From NCBI GenBank assembly GCA_023159155.1, contig JAJNNX010000026.1, forward strand, positions 1 to 64,000: DNA of 64,000 nt. The letters run 5' to 3'. Position numbers and translations under genes: made by a program. Shown in pieces: positions 13,934 to 25,876 of this stretch; the first letter of the stretch is position 1, and each line of letters begins with the position of its first letter. Source of the stretch: Ustulina deusta (lineage: Eukaryota > Ascomycota > Sordariomycetes > Xylariales > Xylariaceae). Below the pieces are notes generated by a model, which made no database searches, had not been told where the DNA came from, and saw only the letters and a list, made by a program, of their open reading frames with translations.

Positions 13934-14358
13934 ATGGTACGCAGCTGCTCTTACAGGTCCCAACTATGCAACGACGCACTCGGTATACACATTCACGAGA
14001 CACCAAAGCTAACGCTCTCTTTCTCGCCACCAACAGGCCCAGACCCTCGAGCAGCGCAGGCGGAACGCCAAGTTCGTAAAGGAGCAGGACGCACGCCGCG
14101 GCAAGGCTGAGACAGACGTCAAGAAGCGGAACAAGGACGTAGTGAAGTCGCCCATCTCGCCCATCTGGCTCGGTGAGTTTTTCCTTTTCTTTTCTACCCT
14201 TTACCATCTTTCCAATTGCATAGAATATAAGACAAAAGAAGTAGTGTGTATCAAAACAGTCGCTGACATGGGCACTACTATCTTTCTATCCAGGCCTCCT
14301 CGGCTTCGTCGTATTCGGTGGCCTACTCTTCGAGGTCATCTCGCGTATGTTTTTCTAA
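13934..14358 (+). CDS. RAMP4/Ysy6-type stress-associated ER membrane protein
   Basis: This is a small tail-anchored protein of the translocon-associated RAMP4/SERP1/Ysy6 family, which acts at the ER membrane during secretory stress. I model three exons: 13934-13936, 14037-14172 and 14294-14358, giving 67 residues, the usual family length. The first exon is only the ATG; joining it to exon 2 gives MAQTLEQRRRNAKF, the expected N-terminus. A basic cytosolic stretch is followed by KSPISPIW and a single C-terminal hydrophobic helix (LLGFVVFGGLLFEVIS) with almost no lumenal tail. Both introns are GT-AG and phases agree (0 and 1). The gene lies between the AT block and the convergently oriented SMAP-domain gene. 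The family assignment is confident; the ATG-only exon rests on splice consensus and homology of the joined start. Confidence 0.85.
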
Positions 14359-14931
14359 TCGAGGTACAGACCCCCCCGGGGTGGTCTCTATATAATTTGG
14401 GTGAAATCGTGACCGAAGGCAGTAAATCGGGTATTCAATTGGCCACATCAGTTGGAGCGAGCCGTTATATGTTCGGCGGGATCAAAGAACCGCCCTTCTT
14501 TGCCGGAGAGTTACAGCAGTCAGAAGAATCCGCAGAGGATAGATCACGGGTGCACTGTGCCGGTTGAGGTGTATAAAAGTATCTTGATTTTGGAGCGGGA
14601 TTCCTCATGCCGAGCAGCCAGCCATGCGAAGAGGTATCAACCATTACTGCTGCACCATTGTAGGCTAGGATGCTGTCAGATACAGGAGCACTGTAAATTT
14701 GAAGGTTCTTGTGGTCCGCCATTTCCGCAATGGCAAATACTCGTCAAACTATCCTTTAACTTTTGGCTACGGAATAGCTAGGTCTCGTCTTGGTGTGCTA
14801 AATTTTTGATTCACGACCATAAACAAGGCAATACTGCCTTCTATCATTGCTGGTTGGGACAGACTGCCTCTCGACCAAGCAGTATAATCGAACATCTTTC
14901 TCCCAAAACGCCAGGCCCCTCCTAGTAGTTG
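14359..14931. other. intergenic between convergent genes
   Basis: About 570 bp separate the stop codons of two convergent genes. Frames here are short and overlapping, and none looks coding. The stretch probably contains both 3' UTRs. Confidence 0.5.
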
Positions 14932-16249
14932 TCAGGCTCCAAGTCCCCTCCTGTGACTGTGTCCTTCTTGTTTCATCTTCATTCCGATATCAAACTGGCG
15001 TTCCAAGTCAGACTGCATCTTGGCTATATCTGCTTTAGATGATGTCAATGCGATTTGGCCGCTGTTGGCTACCCCATTCGCCTTCCCGCCTCCTAGAAGT
15101 CGTAGAAATTTTTGCTTCCTCTTCGAGTCACCTTCTAAAGCTGAGACATTCCACTGCTCCCCACCACTAGGGTTGGGTTCTCCTTCAGCGATGGGCGTGG
15201 ACACATACTCTTCGGTGAGCTGCTTTCCCTTCTTCTCCTTCTTCTTCTTCTTCTTCTTAATGTTCTTCTCCTTCGGCGCCTCGTTGCCATCTGCTAACTC
15301 GATAACCTCGCTCTCTTCAGAAGCGCGCTCCTTTTCATCTTTCGTCTTCTTCTTCTTCTTGTCCTTCTTAGCTGTAGGCGTCTCGGCCTCGTTGTCGTCG
15401 TCGATAGTTTGCTCTACCTTGCGCTTTTTCTTTTTCTCTCTGGAAGTCTCGATCTCGTCTCCGGCCTTTGTCTCAGCACCGACGTCCACAGTATCCGTCA
15501 AAGGTGACTCTATTTCGTTCTCTTCAGCCGCGCGCTTGCGCTTTTCAGCTCGCTTCTCCTCTTTCCTCTTGCGCTTCTTCTTCGCCTCAGCTTCGATATG
15601 TCGCCCACTTGCCGTAATAGATGACCCAAGTTCCCGCTCCATAATCTGATCAAGAGCCTTGTCCTCTAATTTTGCGTCTTCTCTCTTCTGTGCTTTCTCT
15701 GAGTGTTTGTTCGTGGAGGGTTGATCGGTTGTCGGCGGTGCGTCGAGAAGAATGTAGTCTTCATTTCCAGGATCGTGAGCCATGTACTCGATCTCCTTCC
15801 TCATTTTGTTTTTCTCCTGATCTTCTTCCTGCAGAAGTGTTAGCGACTTAAAGGCTACGATGGTGTTAACTGGTGGGGAGGCAATACATCTTTCTGCTGA
15901 TTAAGGACATTAGCTCGAGCTCTAGCTTTCTGAGCCTCAGCCCATAGCTTGCGAGCTTGGGCCTCGAGCTCGTCGGCGCGCAGGCGCATACGTTTGTGTT
16001 GTCTCTCTTGCTTGTCAAGGGCCTTGCGTTCTGCGGTCCCTTTGGCAGCTCGCTTAACATTCAGTTTTCGGGCTTGCTTGGCTTCGGATTTGGCATGGCG
16101 CTTCTCCTGTTGATTCTTGATCTTCGCCTCTGATTCTGTCAGCAACAACAAACCACGTGATACGGGCGAGAATGTTCCTTAACCTTAGCCTCTGCGTCTT
16201 GTGGCAGCTTGGCAGCATCCAATTGCCGCCAAGGGCCTTCGCCGTCCAT
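14932..16249 (-). CDS. KNOP1-like lysine-rich protein with C-terminal SMAP domain
   Basis: The C-terminus carries the small-acidic-protein (SMAP) signature: WNVSALEGDSKRKQKFLRLL, then DLERQFDIGMKMKQEG and a final RRGLGA. This arrangement is known from KNOP1-type lysine-rich nucleolar proteins. Ahead of it lie long Lys/Glu-rich tracts with many KKKK runs (nuclear and nucleolar targeting character) and an Arg/Lys/Ala coiled-coil-like segment. The 3' exon is 14932-15828. A clear 59-nt GT-AG intron (15829-15887, branch CTAAC) joins in phase 0 to the coiled-coil exon beginning at 15888. Further upstream the structure is unclear: a frame containing MDGEGPWRQLD (ATG at 16249) needs another intron near 16,100-16,190 that I could not place with both good sites and matching phase. 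The true start may lie upstream, up to about 16,410. Confidence 0.7.
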
Positions 16250-16881
16250 TTCGCAGTGGTCGGCGGCTGGGTTGGTGAAAAGACCAGAAACACTAGGGCC
16301 AGTTGATGTTGTAGAGATATTTGGAGAAGGGCCCAAATAGTACTATGGAAACTTGTGGGAACTCAAAATATCAATGGCGAGAATGCTGGCGCAGACTTTA
16401 TGCTGAATTTCAAATTCATGTGAATATAGCTAGATGCGGCGCGGGAGCGAAAAAAAAGGTAGAGGACCTTATTTATGCCGTGTCAGTCGCGGGGACCTCA
16501 AGGGCGGTGAGACGAAGCTACCGGCACTAGCACCTACCTCGGCGGGGCGCATACTGCCGAGTGTAGGTACCTAGTGTAGTGTACAGTACCTATACGGCAG
16601 CTTGTGGCGCCTAGATACTGCGTAGTGTAGAGCGCAGTGGCTCATCGATTAGGTAGGCACTATACCCCAGTCACCGCCCCAGTTCTTGCCCCAGCACTTC
16701 CTTCCACATCGTGACATCTCACAGTTATGTAATGTTTATTGTATGAAAAGAGGCGTTACTTGCCTGGCAAGCCTGTACTTGATATTCCGTGTTGAGAAGC
16801 CTCCATCTCGCTCATTACACGTTTTTGTGGACGAACCTGTCGCGACACACAGCTCACCGTCCGGAGGAAAACCCGCCCATC

Positions 16882-19674
16882 ATGACAACCTACAAGCGTA
16901 CGCCGCAGCCGGCTACGGTGCCCAAGGCGAGCATTCTGGGCGCCCTGCGAGCAACCTCTATGGTAGAATCGAAGACCGCGCTTCCTGCAGGTAATATCTC
17001 TTCGCTTCAAGTCTCCATCGCCATGTTAGGGAGCTAATACCTATCGCTAGAGGTCATAGTCTCCATCCTTGACTATCTACCCGTCTCCGATCTCATGCGC
17101 TTCGCCAGGACATCTTCCCGTATGCGTGAAATGGTCTATGATGATACAAGATGGGTGGCTAGGCTAAAGTGTATGGGCCTTTGGAGTGATTTGGAAGCAA
17201 AGAGGAGATTTGAAGATGCCATGAAGAGGAAACGTGATGCGGCTGTGCGGACTGCTGCCAATGGTAACCCAATCCCGGGCGGCAGCAAAGAAGGGAGCAC
17301 AACTATTTTTGATGCCGCCATAGAGGAAGAGAGGCGTATGGCAGAGGCTATCCAGGAGACTCGACAATCAGGAGCTACGATCGATGGCTTTGAGACCCTT
17401 AGCCTAAATCCCGCCCAGCCCAGATCTCCTTTAGAAGACCTTACGGCGCTTCTTAACGTTCTCAAGGATGTCCGTAGTGTGCGGGGTCATGCAAGGCAAG
17501 AATTTGGCAAGGTGTACGGAGCATTGGCGCCCTTCTACTTTGACCTGGCTCAGGCAAAAACCCATACTGAGCCAGTCGTCTTTAAAGTCTTCCGAGATCC
17601 CGAAAGGCAGGCCCAAATGTTGTCTAATCTGCAGGTTTTCGGCAAATGTGATTGGACTGACGGTTGGTCACAGAGAGTAGGAAAGCTTTCAAATATGGTG
17701 ACCATCTTCGAGGGTGCTGTGTTGCGTGAGTTCGAGCAGGGCTATGAGTTCTGGGATGTCGATGGCAGAATGCGACGATACGCCCACGTTCTTTACTCGC
17801 TCAATGGAGGTATCGCAGCTACAGACCTCTTTATTCAAAAGCACCCAATATTCAACGATCGCGAGGCACTCGGAAATCCTATTGATTGCATTAATCAAGC
17901 GCCCCGCGACGACATCACGCTAGAACCTTCACGTGCCTTTTTCGAATTGCTCATGCTCAAGCTGAACGATCAAAGTGCCAACATCAGTCGCATATTTCCC
18001 CAGCCTGCTGTTGTGTTCTGGTCGTTTGTTGATAAGGTCCGTGAAGACATTATCATGGAGTATGTCACTCCATTATTGGATTTAACCCATGATAGACATA
18101 CAGCCGTCTATCTTAAAGCTGTATCGGGTCTTTTTGAGCAATGCATGCAGTTTGTCCATTCGCTAGACTCGCCCAACGGCTCAAATCTTTCGATTGAAGA
18201 CCATGCGAAAGCAATATGCCTCAAAGTGTTTGAGCCACATATGGATCTATATCTCCAAGAAGAGCTGGAAAACTTTACCGCACATGCGGAACGCGAGGTC
18301 AGTAACTGGGAACAGAAACTATCAGAACAAGATGCCACTGTTGAATCATTCTACATGGGAAGTTTCAATAGGCAGGCAGACAAGAACGATTTTTTGAGTT
18401 CCTTCAAAAAGGTGGTAATGATGCCAGTATCTGTCCTCCCCAGCGCTTTTGGAAGCAGCAAACCTACATCGGCGGCGACTACCACGAACCCAACATTCCG
18501 TTCGTCAATAGTCGGTACTCCAGCATCATCTCGACCTCAGACACCTGGCCATGGAAACAACTTAGAGCGGTCGGGCAGTCCACTACCTCCTGAAGCACCA
18601 ACTGACGAGCTGAAAGCGAAGGCGGCACTCATGGCAAATCGGCTTGAAGGGATTAAAAGTCTTTTTAGCATCGAAGTTGCCTTAGACTTGGTGCATGCTG
18701 CCAAAGAGAACCTAGGCCGAGCCGCCAAATTTGTTCAGCTGGGTGGACAAGTGGGCGAAGAGGCCCGAGAGCAATGCGAAGCAATTTTCGTGGCATTAGT
18801 CAAAGTTCTAGGCCAGACACACGTAAAGAACGGCTTTGGCAAAGCAGTCGACCATCTGTCACGCTACAATCCTCGCGAAATTAGCGATCATAGTCAGACC
18901 GCCGTTGCACCCCTTGTCATATTCATTGAACTTGTTAATGTGGGTGATATCATCTCGCAAATGATCGACGTCTTCTACGAGCAACAACTTGCAGCGCCTA
19001 AGATTGCCGACAAGAACGATTTCATGGATCCAGCCGGCTTAGCCAAGAAAAAGTTTGAGCAGATGCTTGACGAGAACGTCGCTGCAGGGCTCAACAAAGG
19101 CATTGATGTGCTTATGGACGAGGTTGAATACTTGTGTGCCACTACGCAGCTGCCTACAGACTACAACCCCCCTTCATCAGCCCAGGGGAATGGATTGTCA
19201 AACGGGGCCGACATTGGCCCAACAGTTACGGCGAGACGCATCACAGAGCTAGTCTCTTCTCACACGAGGATGTTGACAGGAAGCACAGAAAAGACCATGC
19301 TTGACGTCTTCAACGGCGAGGTTGGACTGCGTTTGTTCACAGCTCTATGCAAGCATCTTAAGCGGCAACGTATCAGCACGGAAGGCGCCATAAATCTGAT
19401 TGCGGATATGACCATTTACTTTGAATATATCCGGACGCTCAAGAATCAAGATTTGCTAGTCTATTTCAAAGCACTTCGAGAGCTTAGCCAGATATATTTA
19501 ATTGATGCTCGACATGCGAAGGAAATGGCAACAATCATCGCTGATAATGACCGTTTTGGCGGCGTATTTCGCGCTGAAGAGGTATACGAATACGCCGAAA
19601 GGCGAGCTGATTGGTATCAAGTCAAGCGAGATGTCGAAAGGGCTATGTATGGATTGGAATGTCAGATCATGTGA
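16882..19674 (+). CDS. Recyclin-like F-box protein with Sec10-type exocyst domain (Rcy1/Pof6 family)
   Basis: Members of this family link an N-terminal F-box to a Sec10-like helical domain and act in endosome-to-Golgi/plasma-membrane recycling (S. cerevisiae Rcy1) or septation (S. pombe Pof6). Two exons, 16882-16990 and 17051-19674, are joined in phase 1 by a 60-nt intron and give 910 residues. The F-box follows the join at about residues 37-80 (EVIVSILDYLPVSDLMRF, then the conserved downstream Trp). The Sec10-like region fills most of the rest; a Ser/Pro/Thr-rich insert lies around residues 470-520. The start ATG at 16882 was chosen because it opens the only frame that splices cleanly into the F-box. 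No intact HOPS or membrane segment is seen, which suits a peripheral adaptor. Confidence 0.88.
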
Positions 19675-22600
19675 ATCGGTATACTTGGTGAGGGAATCAA
19701 ACTGCGCTGGCCATGCCTGTTTAGGTCGGTGATTACGCCCCAGTCAACGAAGAACAACGTCGGTGTTGAGAGTGACGAATGGCGCACGGACTACCGTTCA
19801 GCAATTTGTTTGTGACGATATGGGCACCTAGCTATGGCATACCGATGAGATAGGTCAACGCAACGTGGTTCGACGCTCCAATCTCAGAATGGCGAAAGAT
19901 GCAGACAGCATCAAAAGCGTCGAGTGGCTGTCCGCGCGGCTATTCGCCAAGCTTGATGGCTTTGTTAGATCCCCAGATGCCATGCCATTAGCTATTTCAC
20001 ATATAGCACCTTCGCCATCAACATACCAGGAGACATTTTGAACCCGTCTCACATGGCAACATGGACACAACACTGCATTGTCACCCCACTTGGCGCAGAC
20101 CCTCGATTTGCTAGTCACACGGCGTGCACCGATAGAGGACACACTCAAGGGCAAAATTCCTCCCTTCCTGGCAACTGTTTGCCTGGAAACATCTGACGTG
20201 ATGATCTTACAAGGTGCCGCATCAGACACACTGCCTCCATCAAGCACTGAGAATGGCTTTCGTCGAGCGAAAGTTAAATGAGTCGTTGGGGTCATCCGGC
20301 TCCTTTCACAGTACACATCGGTCTCCGAAAAATCTGGAGTTTGCTCCAAGTGAGTTAGCTGTCGAGTACTCACCCATCTCGACCATCCGACTATCCCCTG
20401 CCTTTCGAGGGGGAAAAGCATATATCAGAGGCCGAAGATCATCGTGGGAATGCCTTGCAGTCATGGAGTGCGCCTGAGCTTAAATGGTAGGCGTGGAGGG
20501 GTATGCACGCTAGCCCTTGTAGGCCACAGCCAGGTCTAAATGGTGCAGGGGATACCCGGTAGTTGTTCAATCAAGCTCTTGAAGACACGGTGCTCTAGTC
20601 AAACGGAAACAAATTAACCTCGTGATTCTTCCTCCCAATAGTCACTTTAAACATGCGGACAAATTAGGTACTCGAGAACAATCCCCTCCCTTGTCCCCCA
20701 TTCGCCAACCCTTGCTCTGCGACCTCCAAAGGGTCCAAACTATCGAACAAAATCAACTAGAGCCAATAAGTTTAAAGAGGAAGACTTGTACGGTGACATA
20801 ATTCATCCAAAACACATTGCTTGACAGTTGACAAGCAAGTATTGTAACCTGGAGCTTGACGTCTCACTATTGATGTCCAATGACATAACACGATCATTTT
20901 GAGGGCCTGAGCTGAGTTAGCTGAGATCCCAGGTAGGCCAATGAGGGCCACGGCCTTGCAATGAATTAACGGCAATTTGAGAAATATCCCCAGGCAATAT
21001 CTCCCGAGCCCGGGCCTGGCACAGTAACTTACTGTATGCATACCGCGCGAGACATACATGATTAGGTATCCATCAAAGTGCAGCATGCAGATTCCCAATT
21101 ACTTTCAAGGTAGTATGGGGCGCGCAAACAACTGGCGACTCGCGATTTCGCAAAGATACTTGGCAAGGCAGACTCCCACGCTGACATTTACCGAAGCCCG
21201 TTTAGTACCTAGTGCAGTGCAGTGTATAACCGTTAGCATGGCTGCATGTGTATGAGGTCTCGTGGCGTGTTGAATATGATCGACTAAGTAGGTACACAGT
21301 ATACCACACCTTATCCTCGAGTGTCTTAGCTTAGCCTAGCTGGACTTGAGAACAGCAATTCTACGATCCACACACAGAGCTTGATTGACATCATCCTTAC
21401 TGATATGTTCATGGCATGGCAAAGTAGCCTACTCATTATTACAGGATGGAGAAGTTCTTTACAAGTGGCCATGGCTTTCTTATGACGGCAATACACTCGA
21501 ACCATTCTAAACAAAGCTCGCCAAGGAACTGCCTAGTACGGTCAGAGTGCAATTGGACTCCTCATCCCTCACCCCCCCAGCAATAAGTTTCAAGTGGATC
21601 GATAGGGAGCTCCGACAACATAGGTACCCCCCTTGCACAGCAAACTCGGCGGACCTGGACTTCCACCTCCTCTCATCTGGTACGCCATGGCTCCAAATAG
21701 CAACAACGAATCCGTGTCTCAATCAATTGTTTCTCAGCCCTCGTGGAGCTGACAGCCTAGTTTATTTTGGAAACTTTAACCAGTCTAGACTCTACTCTAT
21801 GGGCTACCATACGTTACCGAAATTCAACCTTCCAATCAATTATTGTAGCTCTATCCTAACAATTCTCTACAACCGCCAAGTGCGTATTCGGCCAAGCATG
21901 GTACTAGTTATGCATAGACACACATCGCACATCTACCTACACGGGCAGCGACCCACAAGCGCGGGTGGTGTTCGCTTAGAAAATTAGACGCCCGGGAGCG
22001 AGGAAGCTCGACGTTCCTCCAAGCTAAATAGGATTTAGTTACTGTGACATTCACATAACCAACGATGGCACATAGGCCCTCTTCTCGCTTATCGAAGTCT
22101 GACTTACCTACCTCTCCATTGATCGTCCAGATGCACTCCACCGGGAGTGGCCGAGATTTCGAGGAGTATTATCGTCCATCTATTAACAAAACAAGACTCT
22201 ACGTTCCGTGACAACTCTCATCAATCGACTCTTACTATTACCTAAGTAAGCACTCTAGAATCCACCCCTCCCTCGTTGTACCACTCCGTGTAATATTACA
22301 TTATTGTCGCCCAGGCAGCTTGATACCAGGATCCCCGAAAGATATCGCGCTACGCTAAGTCATCTGAACCATGACAGATCTGTCTTAAAACGTCAGCTAC
22401 TTATGCAGTATAAACTTGTCTCTGTACTATGTACAGGAGTATCCTGCCTAGCCCCACACTCCCAGGCGCGAGCTTCGGCTTGGGTTTGGGCTTAGTACTA
22501 CTTGGTCTCCCCTTGTTAGCCATATGATGCCGGTGCCGGTCAACACAACCAGCAACCAGACAGAAAAGAAAAACCCGGAGGTTCACAATCCTTCCAATCA

Positions 22601-23342
22601 GATGCTCCTGGTATTTCCTGTTTGGTATCATTTAATAATACCCTTTACGGTTTAGGGGCAAGTCGGGTTTCGTTCCCAACGTAGGTACCTCAGTCAGGGA
22701 CCTCCAACCAAACCGTTCTAACAACTCACGGTTTTCTATCTACAAGACTCATGTTAATCTAACCATATCTGCTCATACCACCCATCCAAAGCCTAGGCGT
22801 TTTGGGAATTCACTATCTCCAGCTTCCAGGGGTCCCTCGTGATGTATCTGTTGCAGCAGTGTTCTTGACTTCTGATATGGGACTATTCATCCTTCAGGCC
22901 TCCGTCAACACCTCAAGCAGACTCCCTAGTGTATCTAGCCAGGATGAATAAAGTCACTGCCTTTGCATGTTACAGCCCAGGATCCATACCTATGAATCAT
23001 CCCCGATGCTAGCTATTGATGTATGACCGAAGGGTAGCCGCACTGGGCTCAAGACGTGACAACCATTTTTGTCATCTATTTACTACTTTCGCAACCGACC
23101 GTTACAACTGATGTTCCGGTGTGCGGATACCAGCTGACATAGTAGCACTACATTGGAACCTCGAAATAAAAAAGAGGGTAGGACCAAGAGAAATCCACTG
23201 ACGTACATATCCATATCAGCTCCTGACCAAATACTACGAGAACGGCCTTTGGTGCCTGGGCAAAGGACAACTTGGGCATTACACCCTGGCCTTTACCTCA
23301 TGCCTCACCTCATGGTTACATTTATATCAGCATCACCTTTCG
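19675..23342. other. gene-poor 3.7-kb intergenic region
   Basis: No recognisable gene is present. The longest frame is 188 codons on the minus strand (19855-20421, ATG-initiated); its translation matches no family I know and has no domain, signal peptide or membrane segment I can identify. The 5' UTR and promoter of the bZIP-like gene must lie in the right-hand part. Confidence 0.4.
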
Positions 23343-24411
23343 ATGGGCCCCAAAGCTAGGAGTCATCTAGGACTTGCAGGAAATCATTGCCAACAGCAGA
23401 CTCCTCTTTCTAATATATTAGAGGCCGACCCGGAGCACTCAACAAGGGAAATCTCCTTCATTCATCAGATGCCTGAGAACCAAGATCAGTCATTCTTATT
23501 ACCATCCCCAAATACCGCCACGCAATACCGGAAGAAAGTCGAAAGTAAATCAGGAGAAGTGACAATAGCCTCCCAACTTCCAATAGCAATACCAGCATCA
23601 ACAACGCCAAGCGTATCCCCTTCAACATCCCCTTGGCTCAGAGCGTCAGCACCCTTAGAGGAAAACTCCGAGACAGAGACAGAGACGAGAACGATGTCGT
23701 CACATCAATCTCAATATCCTCACGATTCAAGCTCTAAGAAGCATTCATCGAAGTCCAAATCTAAGCCAAAAGCCAAAAACGACGACTGGACTGGCGTTAC
23801 TGAGCCTGAAGAGAGGAGACGCATCCAGAATCGGATTGCACAGCGGAAATTCCGTACGAGAACCAACTCTTCTTATCGGGTATTAGCCCAAATTGGATTT
23901 CCATCGTTGACCTTCTACATACAGGCGAGAAGCAAAAGGAACATAAAGAGCGTACTGAACGGGATGACCGCAATCAGGAAAATGCAGGTGGCAGTTATCG
24001 GGTCCCAGCCGCGGAAGAACTTGGCCCAGGTGACGAAGAACTGTCTGGCCTGCCCTGGGGTGGGATCAATAGTAAGAATCTTTCCGCTGAGTGTCGCACG
24101 AGCGGGCGGAAAGAGCGAGGCTAATCCGTGAGCTTTCAGTGATGCACGTCGTCGCCCGGGGTCATGAAAGCGAGACCCGGCGTGGCAGCGCCAGGGATAA
24201 TCACACGCACGACATCTCCCAGTACTACAACACGCCCTCTGGCTACAATACTTCTTCCTCCCACCAGCAGCAAACTGCGAGCTGGGGCAGTCAAGGAAGC
24301 AGCGGTGGAGATGACCGCTATCAGGACCAGCAATACTATTACGATTATGATTATGATTACGACCATGACTACGACCCCAACAGCGGGGATGGATCTTCTT
24401 ACCAGGTTTGA
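23343..24411 (+). CDS. bZIP-like transcription factor, basic region split by an intron
   Basis: A fungal bZIP basic region is visible: EPEERRRIQNRIAQRKFREK, the NxxAQxxFR type of AP-1/YAP-like factors. Three exons (23343-23853, 23925-24071, 24140-24411) give 309 residues. Both introns (71 and 68 nt, phase 1) are GT-AG, and the first falls inside the basic region, right after KF. Without that splice the frame turns to nonsense. After the basic region comes a charged Lys/Glu/Arg/Asp stretch without the regular heptad leucines of a zipper. The C-terminus is Tyr/Asp-, Gln- and Ser-rich (repeated DYDYDYD near the end) and looks disordered. An alternative start is the ATG at 23469. A dimerising zipper is not evident, so DNA binding may need a partner. 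The target genes cannot be inferred. Confidence 0.75.
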
Positions 24412-24639
24412 GCGAATGTTACATTTGCTCGTTCGCCACCTCTCCCTAGCTTCCGAATCCACCGTAGCCAGTCGCCTTCGTACATTGGCGACTGACAACC
24501 TGCTAGCCCTAAATTCAGATAAACCAGGGGTGGTGGGAGTTATGGCTTCATGACGAGATAGTAACGACGCACACGAACTTGAAAATTTCTGGGTGGCTTT
24601 GTCAGTTTCCGCTTGTGGCTGCTCTAGCCCGGCCTTGCT

Positions 24640-24785
24640 TTCTCCTTTTTTTTTTTCTTTTTTTTTTCTCCCCGTTTAACGTTAGATTTTTGGTACTACA
24701 TAGACTACCGGGATGGCAATTATATCTGATTTCTTTTTTCTTTTTTTTTTCTTTCCCCCCCCCCCCCCCCCTCCCCTTTCCCACT
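24640..24785 (+). repeat. polypyrimidine and poly-C tract
   Basis: Successive runs of T broken by single C bases end in an 18-20 base C run and CTCCCC. The tract lies about 230 bp after the bZIP-like stop codon. The length of such homopolymers is easily mis-sequenced. Confidence 0.8.
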
Positions 24786-25763
24786 CGTTCAGACAGGGCA
24801 CGGGTTAGGTAGGACTGGTTGGGTCATATGATTCGTGGATGGGCGACAAATTAGAGGCACACCTACGTCTTATTGTACAATATTGTTGTTAGAATATGGA
24901 ATAAGATAGCGGTAGCGAATAGGAGACAAATGGAACTCGTACTTTTTAGACCGTCAACGCTTTCAGCCGATCTCGCCATTGTGCACCTACTACCTACATT
25001 ATCTATTGAATTTATATATAGAATCGCATATTATTTGTCGCCTTCTGCGCCTCAACCCTTCCAGAGGTAGCCGGAATGATGTCAAAAATATGCCGTTGCA
25101 CTAGTCATCTCCGTACTTGCCGACGTCTATGAAGAAGTCCCTCGCAGCAGCAGCGGCAATCAGGCGAATATGCAGCCCTACAAGGTTTTCAGTTTTTCTC
25201 GTCAATACGTATTCGTTACCACCGTTTGTCCACCAACAGGCGGCCGCTATGGAACTTACTACGAGGCTATCTTTAATACCCGAGCGCTAGTGTACTTGGT
25301 GTTCGCCTGCCCTATAGGTGTTGTTTTCCAGTATTTGCCGGCATGTATATCATCGGACCCTCAATATACACAACAAAAAAGAATTGGCAATGCCGAACAA
25401 CAGAGTAATACGATGGGGAGTCTTAAGACAACCTCGCAACCTTACACATCGCGCACGACCCTATCATCTAATGTATTGCAGAGACGAAATGCAGGTTGGC
25501 CGTCAAGTTTCTCTCCGCTCCCTCTACGTTCCGCCATTATACCTGCTCACGTAGGTATTCCCCGCGGGAAAATGGTGGGGAAGAAGACAGTGAGGCACGA
25601 GGAATAGGATTGTGCGTGGAAGCGGCATCCCGGGCGTCGGCGCAGTGCATAGGTTCTTGGTATTGTTGTGTGTCGGTAGTCAATCTGGTGCGGTGTAAGA
25701 GAGGGAAAGGTAACAATTGGTTGGGGCTTTTGCTGCGCCGCACAGCTGCATCCGTCGTCTATC

Positions 25764-25876
25764 TAGGTACGCTACCCACAGGCTTTCTCACACTTCGCGT
25801 ACCTACTTCATGTGTGCTGCTCTCCAGCGTCATGTAGGTGCGCTACCGACTGGCCTTTTGGTGCTTCGCGTACCTT
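25764..25876 (+). repeat. imperfect ~42-bp direct repeat
   Basis: Two copies start at 25764 and 25835, 71 bp apart. Both begin TAGGT(A/G)CGCTACC and end CTTCGCGTACCT, with divergent middles. They lie in non-coding sequence. Confidence 0.7.

Noticed and set aside
15020..15649. 209-codon Phe/Ser-rich frame on the plus strand
   Set aside because: It is the antisense shadow of the Lys/Glu-rich SMAP-domain gene.
19855..20421. 188-codon minus-strand frame as a gene
   Set aside because: There is no recognisable domain, no splice context and no support beyond length. It is kept only as a remark in the intergenic entry.
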